Shown here one piece after another: positions 51,476 to 60,730 of a stretch of DNA of 64,000 nt. The stretch lies in contig JAMYFF010000002.1 of the NCBI GenBank assembly GCA_024128875.1, positions 248,001 to 312,000 on the forward strand. The letters are read 5' to 3'. The DNA is from Salinilacustrithrix flava. GTDB taxonomy: Bacteria > Actinomycetota > Acidimicrobiia > Acidimicrobiales > Salinilacustritrichaceae. The position numbers and the translations under genes are program-made. Every line of letters begins with the position of its first letter. Position 1 is the stretch's first letter. The notes under the pieces were generated by a model that had not been told where the DNA came from, did no database searches, and worked only from the letters and a program-made list of their open reading frames with translations.

Positions 51476-53122
51476 ATGGCCGACACCCCGACGCGCAGCC
51501 CGCTCACCAGCACCTCGGCCTGGCAGGCGCTCGCCTCCCACCAGCCCCGGATGGCCGAGCTGCACCTGCGGGAGATCTTCGCCGACGACCCCGACCGCGG
51601 GGAGCGCATGGTGGTCCAGGCCGGCGACCTCCACGTCGACTTCGCCAAGCACCGGGCCACCACCGAGACCCTCGAGCTGCTCGTCCGCCTCGCCGAGGAG
51701 CGCGACGTCGCCGGCCGCCTCCACGCGCTCTTCACCGGCGAGCACGTCAACACCACCGAGGACCGCCCGGCGCTGCACACCGCCCTGCGCCGGCGTCGCG
51801 ACGACCGCCTCGAGGTCGACGGCGTCGACGTGGTGACCCAGGTGCACGAGGTGCTCGACCGCCTCTCCGCCTTCGCCTCCCGCGTCCGCTCCGGCGAGTG
51901 GACCGGTTCCACCGGCCGGCCGATCCGCCACGTCGTGAACATCGGGATCGGCGGCTCCGACCTCGGGCCGGCCATGGCTGCCACGGCCCTGCGCAACTGG
52001 GTGCGCGACGACCTCGACCTCCGCTTCGTCTCCAACGTCGACGGCGACGACCTGGTCTGGGCGCTGCGCCACGTCGACCCGGAGACGACGCTGTTCATCG
52101 TCGCCTCGAAGTCGTTCACGACCCTGGAGACCCTCACCAACGCCCGCCACGCCAAGGCCTGGCTCCACGAGCGCCTCGGGTCAGAGACGCAGGTGGAGCG
52201 CCACTTCGTCGCGCTGTCCACCAACGCCGAGGCGGTCTCGGCGTTCGGCATCGACACCGAGAACATGTTCGGGTTCTGGGACTGGGTCGGGGGCCGCTAC
52301 TCGCTCGACTCGGCCATCGGGCTGTCGCTGATGATCGGCATCGGCCCGACCGCCTTCGGCGAGCTGCTCGAGGGCTTCCGCCGCATCGACGACCACGTCC
52401 GTGAAGCACCGCTCGCCGAGAACGCCTCGGTGCTCATGGCGCTGCTCAACCTCTGGTACCGCAACTTCCTCGGTGCCTCCACCCAGGCGGTGCTGCCGTA
52501 CAGCGACGTGCTCGCCCGCTTCCCCGCCTACCTGCAGCAGCTGGAGATGGAGTCCAACGGCAAGCGCGTCACCGTCGACGGCCAGCCGGTCGACCACCAC
52601 ACCGGCTCCATCGTCTGGGGCGAGCCCGGCACCAACGGCCAGCACGCCTTCTACCAGCTGCTCCACCAGGGCACGTCGATGGTGCCCTGCGACCTCATCG
52701 GCTTCGCGGAGCCGACCGACCAGTCGCTGGTGTCGGAGCACCACGACCTGCTCACGGCGAACATGCTCGCCCAGGCCGAGGCCCTCGCCTTCGGCCGCAC
52801 CGCCGAGGAGGTGGAAGCCAGCGGCGTGGCCCCGTCGCTCGTGCCCCACCGCACGTTCCCCGGCAACGTGCCCTCGACCACGATCCTCGCGCCTCGGCTG
52901 ACGCCGTCGGTGCTCGGCCAGCTGGTCGCGCTCTACGAGCACAAGGTCGCGGCGCAGGGCTTCCTGTGGGGCATCAACAGCTTCGACCAGTGGGGCGTGG
53001 AGCTCGGCAAGCAGCTGGCCACCACGATCGCGTCGGAGATCGCCGACGGGACCGACGGCGACCACGACTCCAGCACCACCGCCCTGCTCCGCCGCTACCG
53101 GGCGATGCGGGGCGAGCTGTAG
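51476..53122 (+). CDS. pgi: glucose-6-phosphate isomerase
   Basis: The 548-residue protein interconverts glucose 6-phosphate and fructose 6-phosphate in the cytoplasm. Family motifs are all present: [31 protein letters not shown] for phosphate binding, [18 protein letters not shown], the PGI signature [19 protein letters not shown] and the C-terminal [14 protein letters not shown] with the catalytic Lys. Length matches other bacterial Pgi. The ATG at 51476 has TAGGCT 7 nt upstream and no Shine-Dalgarno. Its stop abuts the stop of the convergent hydrolase with no gap. Confidence 0.97.
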   Translation: MADTPTRSPLTSTSAWQALASHQPRMAELHLREIFADDPDRGERMVVQAGDLHVDFAKHRATTETLELLVRLAEERDVAGRLHALFTGEHVNTTEDRPALHTALRRRRDDRLEVDGVDVVTQVHEVLDRLSAFASRVRSGEWTGSTGRPIRHVVNIGIGGSDLGPAMAATALRNWVRDDLDLRFVSNVDGDDLVWALRHVDPETTLFIVASKSFTTLETLTNARHAKAWLHERLGSETQVERHFVALSTNAEAVSAFGIDTENMFGFWDWVGGRYSLDSAIGLSLMIGIGPTAFGELLEGFRRIDDHVREAPLAENASVLMALLNLWYRNFLGASTQAVLPYSDVLARFPAYLQQLEMESNGKRVTVDGQPVDHHTGSIVWGEPGTNGQHAFYQLLHQGTSMVPCDLIGFAEPTDQSLVSEHHDLLTANMLAQAEALAFGRTAEEVEASGVAPSLVPHRTFPGNVPSTTILAPRLTPSVLGQLVALYEHKVAAQGFLWGINSFDQWGVELGKQLATTIASEIADGTDGDHDSSTTALLRRYRAMRGEL

Positions 53123-53995
53123 CTACTCGGCTTCGGTCGCCTCGGTGGGCTCGGCCTCGCCGGCATCCGAGTCGCCCTCAGCCTCGGGCTCGCCGGCGGC
53201 GAGGGAGTCGAGGAAGCGCTTCAGCACCTCGTTGAACTCCACCGGGTTCTCGAGGTTCGGCAGGTGCGAGCTGTCCTTGATGACGGTCAGCTCGCCGTCG
53301 GCGACGAGGCGGGTGATGAGGGTGGACTCGGCCAGCGGGGTGATGCGGTCGAGCTCACCGGCGATCACCAGGGTCTTGCGGGGCATGCCGCGCAGCGCAC
53401 CCATCGCGTCGGGGCGGTTCTTCATCGCCTCGAGCGCGGCGATCCAGCCCTCGGGCAGGTTGTGCTGCATCAGCGCCAGCACGTACTCGACCAGCTCGGA
53501 CCGCTCGAGGGAGCCCTGCGACAGGAGGTTGTCCACCATGCCCTTGGCCAGGGTGGCGAGGTCCTCGCCGCCCTCGAGGGCCTGCTGCTGGGCCGTGCGC
53601 TTCTCCCAGGTGTCGACGTCGTCGGACTTGGGACGGGTCGCCACGAGCACCAGCGGGCCGAGCTTGTCGAGGTGGCGCCGGACGAGGGCGAACACGAGGT
53701 AGCCGCCCATCGATGCCGCGACGATCGGTGGCTGCTCCAGGCCGAGCTCGTCGAGCACGCCGGCAACCAGATCGGCCCACCGGTCCATGGTGGTGGCCTT
53801 GGGGTCGGTCGGTGCCGGGCTGCTGCCGAAGCCGGGCAGGTCGATGCCGATGACTCGGTGGTCGGCCTCGAGCGCCGCGTACTGGTACTCCCACATCGCC
53901 GCGTTGAACGGGAAGGCGTGGAGGAACACGACCGGGTCACCGTTGCCACGGTCGACCACGTGCAGCTCTTGGCCGGCGATGGTCACGGTGGTCAT
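53123..53995 (-). CDS. alpha/beta-fold hydrolase
   Basis: The 290-residue protein has the hydrolase fold with the oxyanion segment VVFLHAFPFNAAMW, nucleophile Ser in AASMGGYL, Asp in AGELDRITP and His in KDSSHLPNLENP. The last 30 residues are very acidic (EPEAEGDSDAGEAEPTEATE) and probably disordered. The ATG at 53995 has GGAGGA 4 nt away. The substrate is unknown. Its TAG is directly adjacent to the pgi stop on the other strand. Confidence 0.9.
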   Translation of the reverse strand: MTTVTIAGQELHVVDRGNGDPVVFLHAFPFNAAMWEYQYAALEADHRVIGIDLPGFGSSPAPTDPKATTMDRWADLVAGVLDELGLEQPPIVAASMGGYLVFALVRRHLDKLGPLVLVATRPKSDDVDTWEKRTAQQQALEGGEDLATLAKGMVDNLLSQGSLERSELVEYVLALMQHNLPEGWIAALEAMKNRPDAMGALRGMPRKTLVIAGELDRITPLAESTLITRLVADGELTVIKDSSHLPNLENPVEFNEVLKRFLDSLAAGEPEAEGDSDAGEAEPTEATEAE

Positions 53996-54115
53996 GAGGT
54001 CCTCCGAGGGGGAATCGCGGGCGATCCCGAGTTTCTCCCGCGACCCCGGTGGTCCGCAAACCGGCCTCGCAGCGTGTCCGGATCACCACGTCTCCTGTGG
54101 GAAGATCATCCGAGA

Positions 54116-55321
54116 ATGGGAGCCCACCTGCGGATCGATCCGAAGCTCCCCGCGCCCTTCCAGCGGTTGCGGGCAGCGGCGTGGGCGTCGAACTTCGGCG
54201 ACGGCGTGCGCAACGCCGCCCTGCCCCTGATCGCCGCCGGGCTCGACGGCTCGGCCACGACCGTCGCGGTGGTCGCCGCCGCCGGCACGCTGCCCTTCGC
54301 CGTGCTCGGCCTGCCCGCGGGCACGATGGCGGACCGCCGGCGACGGGTGCCGCTCATCGTCTCCGCGCACCTCTTCCGCTTCGTGGTCATGGCCGGGCTC
54401 GCAGCGGTGATCCTGCTGGACGCCACGACGGTCGGCGTGCTCGTCGGTGCCGCCTTCCTGCTCGGGTGCGGTGAAGCCGTCGCCGACTCCGCCAGCCCGG
54501 CCCTGCTCCCCGACCTGGTCGACGACGACCGCCTCGAGGAGGCCAACGGCGAGCTCGAGACCGCCGAGCTGGTGGCCAACGACCTCGTCGGCCCGTCGAT
54601 CGGCGGCACGCTCACCGCGCTGTCGAGCTCGTTGCCCTTCGTCGTCGACGCCGCGTCGTTCCTCGCCGCCGGCGCGCTCGTGCGCACCGTCGACGTGGAC
54701 GAGTCCCACACCCACGACCCGCCGGCGAGCACCTGGTGGGCCGACCTGCGGGAGGGGGCGAGGACGTCCTGGACCAACCCGGTGCTGCGGAGCACCGGCG
54801 CCCTCATCGTGCTGCTGCAGCTCGGGAGCATCGCGGCGATCGCCCCGATCGTCATCTACCTGACCGAGCGCCTCGACCTGAGCCCCACCGGCTACGGCAT
54901 CTTCCTCAGCATCGGCTCCCTCGGCGGCCTGGCCGGCGCCCGCAGCGTCAAGCGCCTGGTCAAGCGCCGACAGCCCTTCCACGTCCTGCTCGCCTCGCTC
55001 GCCCTCACCGTCGTGGCCTTCCTGCTGATGGCCGTGCCCTCCCTGCCCGTGGTCACGGTGGGCTTCGCCCTGTCCTTCGCCGCCGTGGTCACCGGCCGCA
55101 TCATCGTGATCGCCGCCCGCCAGCGCAGCGTCCCCGGCCGGCTCCTCGGCCGGGCCCAGGGCACCATCCGCTCGCTGCTGTGGACCGCGGCCACGGTCGG
55201 GGCGCTCCTCGGCGGCGCGATCAGCGACGGCATCGGCGTGCAGGCGCCGTTCCTGTTCGCCGCCGCCGTCACCGCGCTGGCGACCGTCCTGATCGGACCG
55301 TCCCTCCGGCGAGTGCTCTAG
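54116..55321 (+). CDS. MFS transporter (enterobactin-exporter-like, MFS_3)
   Basis: The 401-residue protein has about 12 hydrophobic helices, the MFS loop GTMADRRRRVPLI between helices 2 and 3, and SASPALLPDLVDDDRLEEAN, which is typical of the MFS_3 branch of drug and siderophore exporters. The substrate is unknown. The ATG at 54116 is chosen by the normal MFS start; no Shine-Dalgarno or clear -10 is seen. It is divergent from the hydrolase and ends in a strong bidirectional hairpin. Confidence 0.88.
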   Translation: MGAHLRIDPKLPAPFQRLRAAAWASNFGDGVRNAALPLIAAGLDGSATTVAVVAAAGTLPFAVLGLPAGTMADRRRRVPLIVSAHLFRFVVMAGLAAVILLDATTVGVLVGAAFLLGCGEAVADSASPALLPDLVDDDRLEEANGELETAELVANDLVGPSIGGTLTALSSSLPFVVDAASFLAAGALVRTVDVDESHTHDPPASTWWADLREGARTSWTNPVLRSTGALIVLLQLGSIAAIAPIVIYLTERLDLSPTGYGIFLSIGSLGGLAGARSVKRLVKRRQPFHVLLASLALTVVAFLLMAVPSLPVVTVGFALSFAAVVTGRIIVIAARQRSVPGRLLGRAQGTIRSLLWTAATVGALLGGAISDGIGVQAPFLFAAAVTALATVLIGPSLRRVL

Positions 55322-55380
55322 GAACTGGCAGCGGACACGGAACACACGGGCTTCGTGTTCCGTGGCTGCTGCCAGTTTCC
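55321..55380. terminator. 60-nt bidirectional hairpin terminator, containing two arms of the CTGGCAG repeat (copy D)
   Basis: An outer 10-bp stem (AACTGGCAGC with GCTGCCAGTT) and an inner 10-bp stem (CACGGAACAC, 55336-55345, with GTGTTCCGTG, 55355-55364) surround a 9-nt loop and a 3-nt internal mismatch. It lies between the convergent MFS and hydrolase genes and should terminate both. Each arm is one copy of the dispersed repeat. Confidence 0.8.
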
Positions 55381-55419
55381 TCCGGACGGCCCGCACTGGA
55401 GCGGGTCCCGTCCCCAGTC

Positions 55420-56121
55420 TCAGGCGAGGTGGGTGGGGATCCAGTCGGTGAGCCTGGCGCGGAGCTCGTCGCCGGCTTCGGCCAGGAGGTGGCCGGCGCC
55501 GGGGAGGATCACCAGCTCGCCGTGGCCGCCGGCGAGCGCGTGCACGACCTCGCTGGCGAAGGCCGGCAGGATCTCGTCCCGGTCGCCGTGCACCAGCAGC
55601 ATCGGGGTGTCGGCGAGCCCCTCGGCGTCCTCGCACCCGGCGGACTGCGTCGCCAGGGTGACGACCCCGCCGGCGTGGTCGCCGAGGGCCATGCCGAGCT
55701 GCACGGCGACGGCCCCGCCGAAGGAGTGGCCCACCGTGACGAAGCGGCGGGCACCCTGGCGGGCGGCGACGTCGGCGACGGCGAGGGCGTCGTGCACGCA
55801 GCGACCGAAGTCGTTGGGCGTGCGGTAGGAGACGCGGAAGGTGGCGATCCCCTGCTCGGCGAGGGCGACGCCGACGTCGTGGTAGAGGCCGTCGGCGGGG
55901 CCGAGCAGGCCGCCCATGGCGCCGCCGAGCATGATCACGGCCCGGTCGGCCTCGACCGGGCCGTGCCAGAGCACGGTGAGCAGGCCCTGCATGGTGAACA
56001 GCTCTACGTGGCGGAACCCGTCGGCGACCTCGACCTGCTGGCGGGCCAGCACGCCGAGGCGATCGTAGGGACCGGCCGGCGCGCCGGTCGGCCCCGTTGG
56101 GCTGCTCGTACCTTCGTCCAC
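55420..56121 (-). CDS. alpha/beta-fold hydrolase (dienelactone hydrolase-like)
   Basis: The 233-residue protein has nucleophile Ser in TVGHSFGGAVAV, Asp in LVHGDRDEILP and His in LPGAGHLLAEAG. A long N-terminal strand pair (LFTMQGLLTVLWHGPVEADR) precedes the core. It is like short hydrolases of the dienelactone or KANL3/Tex30 type; substrate unknown. The GTG at 56121 has GGAGGGGACGG upstream, and an upstream TACGGT gives a leader of about 28 nt. Confidence 0.85.
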   Translation of the reverse strand: MDEGTSSPTGPTGAPAGPYDRLGVLARQQVEVADGFRHVELFTMQGLLTVLWHGPVEADRAVIMLGGAMGGLLGPADGLYHDVGVALAEQGIATFRVSYRTPNDFGRCVHDALAVADVAARQGARRFVTVGHSFGGAVAVQLGMALGDHAGGVVTLATQSAGCEDAEGLADTPMLLVHGDRDEILPAFASEVVHALAGGHGELVILPGAGHLLAEAGDELRARLTDWIPTHLA

Positions 56122-56237
56122 TGCCGTCCCCTCCCGTCCGGGCGGAATCGACCGTAGCCGGGAGGTCCGAGCAGGCGTCACCCTGGGTAGAGCACCGGCC
56201 ACACACCGACCATTGGCCTCCCTGCCCAACGCACCCT

Positions 56238-57944
56238 TTGCCCACACCACCACCGGACGCCGTCGAGCTCGACCTGCACCTGGCGACGCGCGTCCTGGAG
56301 CTCGTGCGGCGGATGCCGCACCTGGTCGGCCTGACCGACGGGACGGGCGAGGTGCTGTGGCTGAACGCGGCCGGAAGGCGCTTCGTCGGTGCGCAGCCCG
56401 GCCAGCACCTGACCACCGCGGACCTCTTCACCGAGGCCGTGTTCGACCGCTACTACGCCAGCATCCGACCTGCGCTGGTGCGTGACGGGGTCTGGACCGG
56501 CGAGCTCCCGGTGCGGCGCGCCGACGGGTCCGAGGGCGTCGTCGACGTGGTGCTCACCGGTGATGTCGGGGCCGACGGCGAGGTCCGCTGGATCGGCGCC
56601 CTGGCCGTGGACGTCACCTCCCAGCACGAGCGGGAGGCAGAGCTGTCGCACCAGGCATCGCACGATCCGCTCACCGGTCTCGCCAACCGGATGCTCCTCC
56701 TCGACCGCCTCGACGTCGCCGTGTCCATCGCCACCCGGCTCGGCTCACCGGTGGCCGTCCTGACCCTCGACCTCGACGGGTTCAAGGCGGTCAACGACGA
56801 GTACGGCCACGCGGTGGGCGACCGCCTCCTCCAGCAGGTGACGGCCCGGATCCAGTCCGCGGTGCGGCCCGCCGACACCGTGGCCCGGCTGGGCGGGGAC
56901 GAGTTCGTCGTGATCGTGCACCCGCCCGAGGAGCGGTCGGCGGCCATGGCCGTCGCCGAGCGCATCCGGGACCAGATCGGGATGCTCGACTACATGGTCG
57001 GCGACCACCGGATCCGCGTCACCGCCAGCATCGGGCTGACCCTGTCCCAGCCGGGCGCGACCGTCGAACCCGACGCGCTGCTCGCCGCCGCCGACCGGGG
57101 CATGTACCGGGCCAAGCGCAGCGGCGGGAACTGCGTCCGGGTCGCGGGCGGCGACCGACCCGGCATCCTCGGTCACGCCGAGGACATGGGCGACCAGCTC
57201 GCCCGCGCCCTCGCCGAGGGCCAGGTCGTCGCCGCGTTCGAGCCGGTGGTCGACATCAGCACGCAGGAGCTGTGCGCCCTCCAGGTGCTGGCCCGCTGGG
57301 AGCACCCGGAGCTCGGCCGCCTGCCGGCCCGGAGCTTCGCCGAGGAGGCTCTCGTCACCGGCTACGCCGACCTCATCTGGTGGGCAGCGACCCGGCACGC
57401 CCTCCGGGCGGCGGCTGGCGCGCACCCCGATGTCCCGATCCACATCACCCTGGCCACGTCCCAGCTCCGCGACGAAGACGTCGTCGGCCGCCTCCGCGCC
57501 CTGCGGGACCTCGCCCCTGACGCCGAGATCCTCCTACGGGTCGACGCGCACAGCGTCCTGGACATCACGACCATGGGCCAGGAGGTCATCGACGTGCTCG
57601 GCCGGGACGGGCTCCGGCTCGTGCTCAGCGGGCACGGGCGCCGGGGACTCCCCCTCGGCCTGCTCGCCTCACTGCCCCTCGCCGCCGTCGAGCTCGACCC
57701 GTCGCTGGTGCAGGACGTGGCGGACAACCCGAAGGCGATCACCCTGGCCACCCGCCTGGCCACCACCCTCGGCGTGCCCTGCATCGCGCAGGTGGACGAC
57801 GCCGCCGAGCTCCCGCGCCTGGCGGTGCTCGGCGTGACATCGGTGTCGGGGTGGGTGGCCGGCAGCGAGTGGGATGCCGACGAGCTGGCCGCCGAGATGG
57901 CAGCCCGGCGGGCTACTCGGCCCAGGCCTTCACCTTCTCGATGA
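56238..57944 (+). CDS. PAS-GGDEF-EAL protein with a degenerate EAL domain; start uncertain
   Basis: The protein (about 568 residues from TTG 56238) has a PAS domain (RRMPHLVGLTDGTGEVLWLN), a GGDEF domain with intact motif at 219-223 and DLDGFKAVND, and an EAL-like domain in which the catalytic residues are lost: ALQVLARW replaces EALLRW, the KID and DDFGTGYSS segments read VELD and SGHGRRGLPL. So it should still make c-di-GMP but not degrade it; the dead EAL may be a c-di-GMP sensor. No ATG starts a plausible N-terminus; the TTG at 56238 is the best in-frame choice, as the next ATG would cut the PAS domain. Its last 32 bp overlap the convergent LLM gene. Confidence 0.85.
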   Translation: MPTPPPDAVELDLHLATRVLELVRRMPHLVGLTDGTGEVLWLNAAGRRFVGAQPGQHLTTADLFTEAVFDRYYASIRPALVRDGVWTGELPVRRADGSEGVVDVVLTGDVGADGEVRWIGALAVDVTSQHEREAELSHQASHDPLTGLANRMLLLDRLDVAVSIATRLGSPVAVLTLDLDGFKAVNDEYGHAVGDRLLQQVTARIQSAVRPADTVARLGGDEFVVIVHPPEERSAAMAVAERIRDQIGMLDYMVGDHRIRVTASIGLTLSQPGATVEPDALLAAADRGMYRAKRSGGNCVRVAGGDRPGILGHAEDMGDQLARALAEGQVVAAFEPVVDISTQELCALQVLARWEHPELGRLPARSFAEEALVTGYADLIWWAATRHALRAAAGAHPDVPIHITLATSQLRDEDVVGRLRALRDLAPDAEILLRVDAHSVLDITTMGQEVIDVLGRDGLRLVLSGHGRRGLPLGLLASLPLAAVELDPSLVQDVADNPKAITLATRLATTLGVPCIAQVDDAAELPRLAVLGVTSVSGWVAGSEWDADELAAEMAARRATRPRPSPSR

Positions 57945-58953
57945 TCTCCAGGGGCTTGTCCCCGACCGGGGTGATCTGCAGGTGGGTGACGCCGGCGGCC
58001 TTGTAGGCCTGGATGCGCTCCTTGACCCAGCCCTCGTCGCCGACCATGGCGGTGGCGTCGAGGAAGTCGTCGGGCACCAGCGCGGCGGCCTCGTCCTTCT
58101 TGCCGTCGAGGTAGAGGTCCTGGATCTTCTCCGCCTCCTCCTCGTAGCCGTAGCGCTTGAAGATGTTGTTGTAGAAGTTCTTGCCCTTGGCGCCCATGCC
58201 GCCGACGTAGAGCGCGGTCATCGGGCGGGCGAAGTCGCGGATGCCGTCGGCCACGGACTTGTCATCGGTGATGGCCACGGTGCCCCCGGCGGCGATCTGG
58301 AGCGGGCCGAGGTCGCTGCTGCGCTTGGCGAACCCGTCGTCGAGGTCGTCGCCCCACACGTCGCGGGCCTTGTCGGGGTGGAAGAACACCGGCAGCCAGC
58401 CGTCGGCGAGCTCGGCGGTCATCGACACGTTCTTGTGCCCGAGGCTGGCCACCCAGATCGGGATGTTCTCGCGCACGGGGCGGTTGATCAGCTTGAGCGG
58501 CTTGCCGAGGCCGGAGCCCTGGTCGGCCGGGAGCGGCAGCGTGTAGGCCTCGCCCTGGTACTCGAGGCGCTCGCGCCGCCAGACGATGCGGCAGATGTCG
58601 ATGAGCTCGCGGGTGCGGGTGAGGGGCTTGTCGTACTTGACCCCGTGCCAGCCCTCGATGACCTGGGGGCCGGAGGCGCCGAGGCCGAGCACGAAGCGGC
58701 CCTGGGACACGGCGTCGAGGCCGGCGGCAGTGGAGGCGGTGAGCGCCGGGGTGCGGGAGTAGATCGGGAAGATTCCCGACGCCAGCTCCATGGTCTCGGT
58801 CTTGGCGGCGAGGTAGCCCAGGATGCTGACGGCGTCGAAGCTGTACAGCTCGGCCACCCAGATCATGTCGACGCCGGCCTTCTCGTAGTCGGCGGCGGTG
58901 GCGGCGGCCTGCACCGGGTCACCCGAGTAGTTGAGGGTCATGGAGAGCTTCAT
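57913..58953 (-). CDS. LLM-class (F420-dependent type) flavin oxidoreductase
   Basis: The 346-residue protein is a luciferase-like TIM barrel: N-terminal KLSMTLNYSGDPVQAAATAA, GVDMIWVAELYSFDAVSILG, ASGIFPIYSRTPALTASTAA and QGRFVLGLGASGPQVIEGWH. In Actinobacteria this subfamily mostly uses F420. The substrate is unknown. The ATG at 58953 is preceded by AGGAAG at an 8-nt distance. It lies downstream of a TetR gene on the same strand (59 bp apart), which may regulate it. Confidence 0.9.
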   Translation of the reverse strand: MKLSMTLNYSGDPVQAAATAADYEKAGVDMIWVAELYSFDAVSILGYLAAKTETMELASGIFPIYSRTPALTASTAAGLDAVSQGRFVLGLGASGPQVIEGWHGVKYDKPLTRTRELIDICRIVWRRERLEYQGEAYTLPLPADQGSGLGKPLKLINRPVRENIPIWVASLGHKNVSMTAELADGWLPVFFHPDKARDVWGDDLDDGFAKRSSDLGPLQIAAGGTVAITDDKSVADGIRDFARPMTALYVGGMGAKGKNFYNNIFKRYGYEEEAEKIQDLYLDGKKDEAAALVPDDFLDATAMVGDEGWVKERIQAYKAAGVTHLQITPVGDKPLEIIEKVKAWAE

Positions 58954-59011
58954 AGGTGGTTCTTCCTACCATCACCGGCGGTCCTGGTAACACGCGTTGC
59001 CCGCTGCCGGG

Positions 59012-59674
59012 CTACGGGGACCAACCGAGCAGCCCCTCCAGGCCGGGCAGCACCAGGGCGGTGTACAGGTCGGCGAGCTCGGCAGCGGGGCGATCGGGGT
59101 GCCGGCTCCACCACCGACCGAGGGCCTCGAACGCACCGTTCATCGCGGTGGCCACGGCCTCGACCAGCTCGGGCTCCACCGTCGCACCGCCGGCCTGCGC
59201 GGTGGCCGCGAGCTGGGCGGCGACGAAGCCGTCCTGGCGGGCACGGATCGCCTCGATGGCCGCCGAGGCGGGGGCATCGTCGGATGCCAGCAGCGCGTCC
59301 CACAGCGCACGCCGCTCGCCGATGAACTCGAACCAGGCGAGCGCGCCGGCCCGAAGCCGGGTGGCGTCGCCGTCGCCGGCATCGAGCACGGCCTGCGCGA
59401 CCCGGGCGGCGAGGGCATCGGCGGCCCGGGCCATGCACGCCTCGAAGACCTCGTGCTTGGAGCCGACCAGCTCGTAGACGATCGGCTTGGTCACGCCGGC
59501 GCCGGCGGCGACGTCGTCCATCGAGGTGGCGGCGTAGCCCTGCGCCACGAAGAGCTCCTCCGCCACGGCCAGGAGCTGGCGCCGGCGCAGCTCGCGGGGC
59601 ACGCGCCCGTGCGGGTGGGACCGCACCTCGGCCTCGATGGCGCGCAGCTCGCCGGTGCCCGGACTCGACTCCAC
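59012..59674 (-). CDS. TetR/AcrR-family transcriptional regulator
   Basis: This 220-residue protein has a helix-turn-helix at about residues 27-75 (RRRQLLAVAEELFVAQGYAA, SMDDVAAGAGVTKPIVYELV) and a ligand-binding domain with several Trp/Phe. The GTG at 59674 is selected because TACCCT ends 6 nt upstream. It is upstream of the LLM oxidoreductase and divergent from the 2OG-Fe(II) oxygenase, both reasonable targets. No clear operator palindrome was recognised in the 63-bp divergent gap. Confidence 0.9.
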   Translation of the reverse strand: MESSPGTGELRAIEAEVRSHPHGRVPRELRRRQLLAVAEELFVAQGYAATSMDDVAAGAGVTKPIVYELVGSKHEVFEACMARAADALAARVAQAVLDAGDGDATRLRAGALAWFEFIGERRALWDALLASDDAPASAAIEAIRARQDGFVAAQLAATAQAGGATVEPELVEAVATAMNGAFEALGRWWSRHPDRPAAELADLYTALVLPGLEGLLGWSP

Positions 59675-59680
59675 CGGGCG

Positions 59681-59686
59681 AGGGTA
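59681..59686 (-). promoter_or_regulatory. -10 element of the second TetR gene, leaderless layout
   Basis: TACCCT on the minus strand ends 6 nt before the GTG at 59674. Confidence 0.55.
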
Positions 59687-59737
59687 GGACCGGCGCCGAC
59701 ACGACCCCAACCGGCCCCGATCGGGAAGACTCGGGCG

Positions 59738-60730
59738 ATGCCCGGCATCCCCGTCATCGACTGCGGCGGCGCCCTCGCCGGCGGCGACGCCACGGAGGCC
59801 GCTGCCGCCATCGATGCCGCCTGCCGCGAGCACGGGTTCTTCGTCGTCACCGGCCACGGCATCGACCCCGGGCTGCTGACGGCCCTCGACCGGGCCGCCC
59901 GCGACTTCTTCGCCCGCCCCGCCGCCGAGAAGGCCGCCATCGCCATGGCGCGCGCCGGCGCGGCGTGGCGGGGCTGGTTCCCGCCCGGCGGCGAGCTCAC
60001 CGGAGGCGTGCCCGACGGCAAGGAGGGCATCTACTTCGGCAGGGAGGACGGCCCCGACCACCCCCGCGCCCGCGCCGGCACGCCGCTGCACGGCCCCAAC
60101 CTGTTCCCCGACGAACCCGACGAGCTGGCCCCGCTCGTGCTCGAGCTGCTCGACCGCCTCACCGAGCTCGGCCAGGAGGTGCTCGAGCTCGTCGCCCTCG
60201 GCCTCGGGCTGGAGCGGGACTGGTTCCGCCGCCACCTCACGGCCGATCCCACGATCCTGTTCCGCATCTTCCACTACCCCCCGGCCGGAGCGGTGCCGGA
60301 GGCGACCTGGGGGGTCCAGGAGCACACCGACTACGGGCTGCTCACCCTCCTCGCCCAGGACGACGTCGGCGGCCTCGAGGTGCGCACGCCGAGCGGCTGG
60401 ATCGAGGCGCCACCCGTCCCGGACTCCTTCGTCTGCAACCTCGGCGACATGCTCGAGCGGGTGACGGGCGGGGTCTACCGCTCGACCCCGCACCGGGTGC
60501 GCCGACCGCCACGAGGACGCCTGTCGTTCCCCTTCTTCCTCGATCCGTCGTGGGACGCGCGCATCGTGCCCGTCCCCGGGTTCGGCGACACCGGCGCAGC
60601 ACCGCCGCCGCGCTGGGACGGTCGGTCCGTGTTCGACTGGGACGGCACCTACGGCGAGTACCTCAGCGACAAGGTGGCCCGGGTCTTCCCCGACCAGGCG
60701 GCGTCTCTTCAGGAACCGAAGGGCTCGTAG
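59738..60730 (+). CDS. 2-oxoglutarate/Fe(II)-dependent oxygenase, isopenicillin-N-synthase family
   Basis: The 330-residue protein has the DIOX_N part (GIPVIDCGGALAGG, CREHGFFVVTGHGIDPGLL) and the double-stranded helix core with iron ligands H196, D198 (EHTDYG) and H252 (STPHRV), and R261-x-S263 for 2-oxoglutarate. Such enzymes hydroxylate or cyclise small molecules. The spacing of the 2-His-1-Asp triad is normal. AAGACT lies 6 nt before the ATG at 59738, near the leaderless consensus. It overlaps the convergent selenoprotein gene by 22 bp. Confidence 0.9.
   Translation: MPGIPVIDCGGALAGGDATEAAAAIDAACREHGFFVVTGHGIDPGLLTALDRAARDFFARPAAEKAAIAMARAGAAWRGWFPPGGELTGGVPDGKEGIYFGREDGPDHPRARAGTPLHGPNLFPDEPDELAPLVLELLDRLTELGQEVLELVALGLGLERDWFRRHLTADPTILFRIFHYPPAGAVPEATWGVQEHTDYGLLTLLAQDDVGGLEVRTPSGWIEAPPVPDSFVCNLGDMLERVTGGVYRSTPHRVRRPPRGRLSFPFFLDPSWDARIVPVPGFGDTGAAPPPRWDGRSVFDWDGTYGEYLSDKVARVFPDQAASLQEPKGS

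Noticed and set aside
53120..53125. TAGCTA at abutting stops of pgi and the convergent hydrolase as a functional palindrome
   Set aside because: It is simply two TAG codons meeting; there is no extended dyad.
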